A program made the translations under genes and the position numbers. The notes beneath the pieces were generated by a model, which saw only the letters and a list, made by a program, of their open reading frames with translations, made no database searches and was not told the origin of the DNA. This document shows positions 1-7,100 of a stretch of 7,568 nucleotides of DNA, in pieces. Position 1 is the first letter of the stretch. The number at the start of each line of letters is the position of its first letter. Source of the stretch: Butyrivibrio sp. (lineage in GTDB: Bacteria > Bacillota > Clostridia > Lachnospirales > Lachnospiraceae); NCBI GenBank assembly GCA_024688095.1, contig JAILEJ010000397.1:1-7568 (forward strand), in the 5' to 3' direction.

Positions 1-816
1 TGTAAGATCATAAACTGTGTCAGAATCAACATTAGCAGATACAATGAGTGTTGCCTCAACTGTAATTGTTTCAACATCCTCATCCTGTCCCGGATATGTT
101 CCTGCAGGTATTGTAAGTGCATTATAATATGGACAGCTTTCAAGGATCTGATCTCTAAAGTCACCATCAATATTAATAAGCTTTACTCCATTAGTTGTTG
201 CAAGCTCTGTAATAGCTGTAGTTGGTGCACCTGCCACTATGAATGCAGCATCAATCTTTCCATCCTTTAAAGACTCCTTGGAATCCTCAAAAGACTGGTA
301 CTGTGGCTTAATATCATCAAGTGTGATTCCAGCGCCATTAAGAACATCCATGGCATTAAAATAAACACCTGAGCCTGCTTCACCAATTGATACACTCTTA
401 CCCTTAAGGTCTTCTACCGAGTCAATTTCATCATCCATTGTAATAAGCTGAACCGTTTCAGCATAGAGACATCCAAGAACTCTGAAATCATGTGTAGCTC
501 CATCCTTTTCGAATGCTCTTGTTCCGCTCCAGGCATATGACATAACATCTGATTGTGTAAAACCAAGCTGAAAATCACCATCCTGAATACTTTGAATGTT
601 TACTTTAGATCCACCTGTAGATACTGCTGTTGCTCTTACATCCGCATAGTTTCTCATATACTGGGCCAGAACCCCGCCATATGCATAGTAAGTACCTGCT
701 GTTCCACCTGTACCAAACATCATGCGGGTATTTGAACTACCACAGCCTGAAAGGCACAGCACAAGAAGAAGCGACATAATCAAACATAGCTTCCCGGTAA
801 ATTTACTTTTCTTCAT
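1..816 (-). CDS. TAXI-family TRAP transporter solute-binding lipoprotein (3' end outside the window)
   Basis: This is the extracytoplasmic substrate receptor of a TRAP transporter; receptors of this family deliver a small organic solute to a fused DctQM-type permease driven by an ion gradient. The frame runs open from ATG at 816 to the left edge, giving 272 residues; family members are usually about 310-340, so the C-terminal end is missing. Residues 1-25 form a lipoprotein signal: basic MKKSK start, hydrophobic core and lipobox LSGC with lipidated Cys25. Family hallmarks follow: a glycine-rich GTGGTAGTYY at 35-44, STGGS at 66-70 followed by a QDGDFQLGFTQSD stretch at 78-90, and LKGKSVSIGEAGSG at 137-150, matching the usual 'DLKGKRVSVGxxGSG' ligand-lobe motif. 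The start is fixed by AGGGAG seven bases upstream. It has its own predicted promoter and a long leader. The substrate cannot be read from sequence; glutamate-type ligands are known for one family member only. The family call is secure, the ligand unknown. Confidence 0.93.
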   Translation of the reverse strand, partial: MKKSKFTGKLCLIMSLLLVLCLSGCGSSNTRMMFGTGGTAGTYYAYGGVLAQYMRNYADVRATAVSTGGSKVNIQSIQDGDFQLGFTQSDVMSYAWSGTRAFEKDGATHDFRVLGCLYAETVQLITMDDEIDSVEDLKGKSVSIGEAGSGVYFNAMDVLNGAGITLDDIKPQYQSFEDSKESLKDGKIDAAFIVAGAPTTAITELATTNGVKLINIDGDFRDQILESCPYYNALTIPAGTYPGQDEDVETITVEATLIVSANVDSDTVYDLT

Positions 817-823
817 ACCATTT

Positions 824-829
824 CTCCCT
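824..829 (-). promoter_or_regulatory. Ribosome binding site of the TAXI receptor gene
   Basis: On the minus strand AGGGAG (within AAGGGAGA, 823-830) lies seven bases before the ATG at 816. It is a near-consensus Firmicute Shine-Dalgarno sequence at good spacing and supports this start codon. The run of purines upstream of it (831-845) is free of obvious stable structure. Confidence 0.85.
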
Positions 830-852
830 TTATTTTTTTCTCTTCTTTTAAC

Positions 853-922
853 TCATATAATCATCCTGCGCCCTGGCACATTTTAATTCTTGAGCACAAA
901 AGTCATTTAGCTGATTATATGA
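853..922 (-). repeat. 11-bp perfect inverted repeat in the leader of the TAXI gene
   Basis: TCATATAATCA (minus strand, 912-922) is exactly complementary to TGATTATATGA (853-863), with 48 bases between. In RNA this could close a stem-loop domain of about 70 nt located between the terminator-like hairpin and the ribosome binding site. The interior has two TGTGC direct copies and only weak internal pairing that I can see. I do not recognise a known riboswitch consensus: the arm resembles the P1 sequence of purine riboswitches, but the conserved core (UCUACC and GACUA) is absent. It could equally be a DNA palindrome bound by a regulator. Confidence 0.6.
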
Positions 923-927
923 AGAAT

Positions 928-960
928 AAAAAAAGAGCTCATAACATAAAATGAACCCTT
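928..960 (-). terminator. Terminator-like hairpin inside the leader of the TAXI gene
   Basis: On the minus strand AAGGGTTCAT (951-960) pairs with ATGAGCTCTT (933-942), ten pairs of which two are G-U, around an 8-nt loop (943-950). A run of seven T (928-934) overlaps and follows the 3' arm, leaving five unpaired U after the stem. That is the form of an intrinsic terminator. It ends about 90 nt after the predicted transcription start at about 1020 and before the coding region, so it would cut the transcript short unless overcome. It may be an attenuator or the end of a short RNA. The stem is only moderately strong. Confidence 0.5.
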
Positions 961-965
961 TCCAT

Positions 966-1009
966 CTGTGAAAATAAGAACATCATTATTCAATGATTAT
1001 TTTTCGCAG
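966..1009 (-). other. Long imperfect hairpin near the 5' end of the predicted leader
   Basis: On the minus strand CTGCGAAAAATAA (997-1009) pairs with TTATTTTCACAG (966-977), interrupted by one C/A mismatch and one bulged A. Inside it, ATCATT and AATGAT (992-997 and 982-987) form a 6-bp hairpin with a GAAT loop. It begins about 11 nt after the predicted transcription start and ends 5 nt before the terminator-like hairpin. A 7-mer AGATGGA flanks it on both sides (961-967 and 1010-1016). No known RNA family was recognised. The A/U-rich pairing makes its stability moderate. Confidence 0.45.
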
Positions 1010-1026
1010 TCCATCTATCACTTAAT

Positions 1027-1055
1027 ATAATATAAAGTATCTTTAATAATTTCAA
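1027..1055 (-). promoter_or_regulatory. Predicted sigma-A type promoter for the TAXI receptor gene
   Basis: On the minus strand TTGAAA (1050-1055) and TATTAT (1027-1032) are separated by exactly 17 bases, a good vegetative promoter with one mismatch in each hexamer. It lies just downstream of the terminator of the surface-protein gene and would start transcription near 1020, giving a leader of about 200 nt before the ATG at 816. I saw no better promoter nearer the gene; possible -10 boxes between 850 and 900 lack a matching -35. Confidence 0.6.
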
Positions 1056-1098
1056 GTAAGTAAAAAATCTTTAGTCTGTCCAAAAGCTACTATATCCT

Positions 1099-1140
1099 AA
1101 AAAATTAGACCTAATAGATAAATACAACTATTAGGTCCAA
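1099..1140 (-). terminator. Intrinsic terminator of the surface-protein gene
   Basis: Nineteen bases after the TAA stop, the minus strand has TTGGACCTAATAG (1128-1140) and its partner CTATTAGGTCTAA (1105-1117). These make a 13-bp stem with a single G-U pair and a 10-nt loop, followed by six T (1099-1104). Flanking A and T runs can lengthen the stem by four A-U pairs. On the plus strand the hairpin is followed by TTTTATTT, so weak two-way action is possible, though no plus-strand gene is seen. It separates the surface protein from the receptor gene. Confidence 0.92.
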
Positions 1141-1159
1141 TTTTATTTAAATATAATTT

Positions 1160-4100
1160 TTACTGTGCCTTTTCAATAAGATCATCCTGATTGCTATTGT
1201 ATTCCAGCTTTTTAATGTAATTGTTGTAATTATGCTTAGATGCCATTTCAACAAGCACAGTTGAAACAATGGTTGCTAACTCCGCAATGAGATCCCAGTG
1301 GCAGCTGCCAAAGAGATATAGTATTGCAGCTATTATATTGAAGAGAATAATAAGAAGATAATGACGAACTGCCGTCTCTCTTAATTTCTTACGCTCTTCT
1401 TCGGATTCAAATCCCTCTTCCCTTGCATACTTCTTTCTTCTGTGATAGTAAACAAGTATTGAAAGAACTATAATGATAAGCATTAACAAAATAAGCCAGT
1501 GTATGTAGCAATCTATATCCTCCGGAGCAATAACCGCATCAGAGACAATAGTGTAGGTCGAATAGTTATCAGTATCCATAACCAGATTCTGGCCTGTAAC
1601 CTCTGATAGTACTACTTCTGTTACTACTTCTCCATCTTCATTTACATATGTTCTAAGAATCTTGGCATGTCCTATCATTGAATCATCCCAGATATCATCA
1701 GGTATCCTGAAGGTAACTGTTACTGAGCTATAAGCCTTTTCAATAAGTGTTTCTTCCTGATCTCCTATCTTTACAAAAAGACTCGTGTCAAACAATCCAA
1801 CAATCTTATAGGAAGAAGAAATAGATTCTGTCACACTCTTCTTTATTGTCTCAGTAAGAGCTTCATCATCTCGCTTTACCTCTACTCTGAATCTTAGATC
1901 ATTACCTGCAGCAACGCTAGCCTGTTCATCTTTATTTAGTAGTTCATTTATCATCCTTTCAATATCTGCAGAAACAACTTCACAGTCTACAATGTTTTCA
2001 TCCTTCTCACTTTCAGGAGCTGTTACACTGTTTGTATCTGTACTTGTTTCATTACTCTTTGATGTACCAGAAGAGTTCTTTGTTCCAACTACATACTTAC
2101 TATAGTCAATAACAGTATTGTTATTATCTGATTCTTGCACTTTACTGATATTACCATTGTCAGCAGAGTTTTCTTCTGAATCTGAAGCTGTGTCCTTTAT
2201 TATTATGGATTTAGACTCATTTTCTGTACCAGAAACTGTTTTTCCGGTTTTCTCTTCCTCGGTGACATCTTTTACAACCTCTGACTTTTCTGCGTTCGAA
2301 GTCCTGGTAGCTTCATCATTATTACCTGATGCATTGTCTGAAGTATTATCTGTATTACTATCTTCACTACCATTCTCCTGAATTATTTCATCAGCTTGTT
2401 TATTACTGCCTGAATCACCTGACTTTTTGCTGTCACCATTTCCGGAATCATCAGATACTATATCATCTTTTTTCTTAGTATCGCTTGAATCCTTCACATC
2501 TTCTGTATCATTACCACCAGCATTTGCATTATTATCTGTAGACGATTCTTTAGAATTATCGCTTGATGATTCTTCTGTATTACCATTTGATGATTCTTCT
2601 GTATTACCATTTGACGATTCTTCTGAAATACCATTTGATGATTCTTCTGATGCTGCTTCTGTTGAAGAATCATTTGCATCATCTGTTTCTTCTTCAGCTT
2701 TGGCATTTACTGTAAGCTTTCCGTTCACATAGGTGATTTCATAGTATTCTGATACATCTGTATCGCCATCCATAATAACCGCCGTTCCGGTAATCTTATT
2801 AGCAACAGTTCCTGCCTCAGTAAGACTTCCCTCACTATTATCAGCCTGCACAGTAAGACTATCCAAAGATATCTCATCACCATCTGCCAGACTTCCTGAA
2901 GTGATACTCCAGCTATTCTTTGTAAGCGGAGTTCCATCATAAGTCTTAGAATCTGAATCCGCAGTTATAGTAATTGGTCTCTTTGTAATCTTAACCGTTA
3001 CCGTCTTTGTTGCAGCAGCATATAAATCATCTTCAGCTACAGTGTAAGTTACATTTAGAGCATCAAGAGTTATTGCTGTATCTTCATCAACCGATACCTT
3101 TATCTGACTTCCATCATCATACTTAAGACTCTTAACTATTTCACTTATTGTATGTTCCTGTCCATCATATTCTATTGTCAGATCTTCAGCCAGAATTTCC
3201 TGCTCACCCTTTTCAACGACGAGAGTTCCTTCTTCATAGGTGATATCATAGTTTCCTGTAACATCTCTAAATCCGTTTTTGATAACCGCATTTGATGGTC
3301 TGTTAATACTTGAACCAACAGTCATCTGTCTTCCTTCAATAGAAACGCTTTCTATCTTATCACCTTCTACAAGTTCGCCCCGTGTTAAAGTATATTTATT
3401 CTGCTCAAGATTCATTCCTGGAGTATATTTGCTGCTTCTATCATCTGCCTTAATTGTTATCGGCCTTTTAGTAACAGTATATTTTCCATTCACAGCAATA
3501 ATCTCATAGTTACTGCTATCAGCTTTAGGGATAATATCATAATCACCAATATCTGAATGTTCAGTAACAGCACATGTAAGTTTTATCTTTGCATCGCCTT
3601 CTGAAATCTCATTGCCACCGGTAATTGTATATGTTACTCCTTCAGCATTGAATTTATTTCCATATTCTCCTGTGGAATCTCCTGCTGTAACTGTAATTAC
3701 TCTCTTTGTAACCGCAAGCTTACCATCAACATACTGTATGTTGTAACTATCCGTAACATCTGTGTTACCTCTTGTTATTTTAAGTCCTGAAGCTACAAGT
3801 TTTACTTCACCGGCATTTGTTACAGTTCCTGTAAGAGTAATGTCTGAAGCCTGATCGCTGCCCATAAGTCCTGTTACAGTTATTGCTTCTTTTGATGTAT
3901 CAAAGTCTGCACCTTGATATGTAAGAGGATTTCCATCATACACCTTCGAAAACTCTTTGGCTGTGACAGTTACTGTGGCCTTTGTTACCGATATTTTTCC
4001 CTTATTATAAGTAATCTCGTAATTATCAGTATAATCATCACTACCATGCCTGATTACAAGACTACTTGGTGTAATATCAGATTCTCCTACACTAAACTGC

Positions 4101-7100
4101 GAGCCGACAAGACTAACGGTTTCAACTGTATCACCATCAGCAAGTCCATCTCCACCTATCTCATACATATTCTGATCCGGTGTAAATATACCACTACAAG
4201 AAAACTCAGTTCCATCAAACTCCCTTGTCTGATCCTTGGCTGTTACACTTATAGCTCTCTTTGTTACTGTAAGAGTTCCAGGTACATAGCTTATATTGTA
4301 ATTACCGGTAACATCATTTGCTCCATTTTTTATCTGGACTGCAGATGGAATAGCATCTGTATTTCCAACTAAGGTCTGGCTTCCTGATATGGTAATTGCA
4401 GAAATAGTATCTGTACCTGCAAGCTCACCACTTCCAACAGTATAGTAGTAATTGTTTTCATCTGACATAGAAGTAACATCCGCCGGAACTGAAACTTCAA
4501 GAGCTGTTCCGTCATATTTTCTGGTATGATCCTTGGCTGTTACTGTAATATTTCTCTTTGTAAAAGACAATTCTCCATCCTGATATGTTACTGCATAATC
4601 ATCATTTACTATATTTCCGGCAGAATTTTTGATTACTGCATCTTTTACATGCGAGTTTTCAGTCTCTCCAACATTTACAATAATTCCATCATTATATACA
4701 TCAATTGAACTGATAGAATCACCATCTGCAAGGCTTCCTGAAACAACGCTGTATTCAGTATCAGTAACTGAATGAGGTGTAGCATCATACTCTTTGGATT
4801 TAGTAATTCCCTTAAATGCAACAGGCCTTTTGTTTATTGTCAGTGTAGCGTATACAGGTGTTGCAGCCGCGTGGTTTGTCGATTCTGCAAGACTTATTTG
4901 TATCTTGTATACTCCTGCATGTACATAACTAAGACTGTCTTTTGCTGTGCCAACTGTTTCTGTGCCTTCTGCATCTGTTGTAACAAGTGCATATTGAAGT
5001 TTTGCTTCTTTAAATGTACCGGCACCTGTCATCTGGGCTGCTGCAATTGACTTTGCAGTTCCATCATATGTATATTCCGCATCCGAAACTGATATTGAAG
5101 CTTCAGCCTTTGTAATTGTCAATGTACCATCTACTTTTGTAAATTCGTAGTTTGCAGAAACATCTCTGCTATTATCTGTCGTATCAATTATTTCAATACT
5201 GGAAGTATCAATAACATTACTCTTTGTACCTGCATCTGTAATCGTACTTTCAGTAGTCATGCTTACGCAGGAAAGCTCATGTCCTGTCAAAAGACCTGTC
5301 ACAGTAACCTTCTTGTCGTCTGCAACCCCGGTTCCGATTCCAGGAGCAGTAAGTGCTGTTCCGTCATATACTTTACTATCTGAAGGTGCCGTTATTGTGG
5401 CAGGAATTTTATTAACAGTAAGTGTTCCCGGCACATAAATTATCTCATAATCAGAGGTCTTATCTCCTTCAGAATTTCTGATAACAGCACCCGATGGTGT
5501 ATTATCTGCAGTTCCTGCATCTGTAATGATTCCGCTATATGTAAGACTTACAAGCTCTGCATTTTTAACAAGTGCTGTCTGCGTACTATCCGCAGTTCCT
5601 GCATAACTGATAGTATATTTTCCTGTAAGGTCATCACCTGTATAGGTGCCTGCATGACTAAGCGCCAGATTGTCATAGTCTTTACTATCAGAAAAACCTG
5701 TAATCTTTACCGGTCTTGGCGAAATAGTAACCTGTATAGTCTTACTTGATACCCATTCATCTCCGGTATTTGTAGACTTTACTTTAACAGAATATTGTCC
5801 TGAATCACTTACTTCAGAAATAGTATACGTCTTACCTGTAGCGCCTGTTATTTCAGCTCCATCCTTATACCAAACGTATTCATATGAACTGGAGGAATCT
5901 GAGTAACCTGCTGTGATAGTAACACTTTCTCCATCATACTCTTTTGAATTACCTTCAATATCAGTAGTAACTGTTGCGCCGATAATAGGAGTATTCAGGG
6001 TCACAACTTCACTGTCATTACAATTATTATTATTTCCTACAGTATTGGTTGACGGGTCAGTTGCAAATGCCTGAATCGTAAATTTATAATGTCCCTCATC
6101 ATTGATATAATTAAGAACATTCAGCTCACTGCCAGTTACAACCTCAGTTCCAAGTATACTGTTATTAAGATATACCTTCACTTCATAGGAAACTGACACT
6201 CTTGATGCAGATCCTGCTCCGCCGTTATTTTCTATATATCCTGTTACAGCATCCCACTGAAGTAGTCCGTAATGATTATTATCAACCGGTACCATAGTGA
6301 AATTCTCAGGTTCTGCAAGTGTTACTTTATTAATAGTAAATTCTTTAGTTTCAGAAGTAACTGCCGGATATGAATCTGTACCTGATGAATGCGCATATAC
6401 TTCATAACTTCCTACTTCTGTTGGCACAGTTGTAGTCCAGTCATTTTCACCCTTCTTACTGTAATAAATCGTCACAGTACCCATATCTTTACCAAAAAGA
6501 GGCACACAGTTTGCCGGATTTCTGGCCGAGCCGTAATCCCAGCTGTTTACAGTAAGTATCAGATATCTTGGGTCGCCATCAGTTGCCTTATAAATTGTAA
6601 AATCTTTAGTTGCTGTTTTTGTTACACTTTCTCCATTATCTTTTCTGGTTGCTGTAACATCACAATATACATTGTAAGTATTAGCCTGTCGTCCTCTTGG
6701 GAAAGTAAATGTCTTATCATTCCATACAATAGCGTTTTCAGAAGTCGATACATTTCCTGAATCATCTATCGTTTTCACAACATCCTTTACACTTGAACCG
6801 CTCTTATACGTATAACCATTTAATTTGTAATACCAGGTATAAGTATATGTATAATCAATTCCTTCAATAGAAGATACAAAGTCAGCTGTGTATGGATTAT
6901 GTTCAAGTGAACCATATGGATAATTGTCTATGTCTCCTGTTATTGAAACTGTTCCATCAGCAGCTCTCTTCTTCAACTTCAAAATTACATTTATGGTGGA
7001 AGAAGTTACATCATCTGTTATCGAAACAGTGCCTGTAAAACTTCCTGTTAAAGAATTATCTGTGGCAGTTCCTGTTGTAACTCCTGTTTCTGTGGAAGCA

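Noticed and set aside
853..922. Purine riboswitch
   Set aside because: Only the P1-like arm matches. The conserved joining and loop sequences needed for ligand binding are not present on either strand.
939..986. A possible 15-codon leader peptide (MMFLFSQMERVHFML) in the TAXI leader, with its stop inside the terminator-like hairpin
   Set aside because: The position is suggestive of attenuation, but there is no Shine-Dalgarno sequence before either ATG and no run of a single regulatory amino acid. Not supported as a gene.
982..997. A Fur-like or other AT-rich operator in the ATCATT-AATGAT palindrome
   Set aside because: The arm order is opposite to the Fur box and the site lies downstream of the predicted start. 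It is better explained as the inner loop of the leader hairpin.
1001..1020. A five-codon upstream frame (MDCEK) just after the predicted transcription start
   Set aside because: It begins within a few bases of the predicted start with no room for a ribosome binding site, so it is most likely chance.
2494..2940. Two minus-strand open frames (2494-2706 and 2725-2940) inside the surface protein gene
   Set aside because: They are out-of-frame readings of the low-complexity stalk and the last YDG unit; the Gln/Lys/Met-rich product of the first is just the 24-bp repeat read in another phase.
3914..4372. A 152-codon open frame on the plus strand, rich in Cys, Ile and Tyr
   Set aside because: It lies wholly antisense to the YDG array, has biased composition expected from reading the repeat backwards, no recognisable domain and no supporting ribosome binding site. 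The same applies to plus-strand frames at 553-735, 2118-2732, 3279-3509, 4526-5050, 6389-6760 and 6924-7121.
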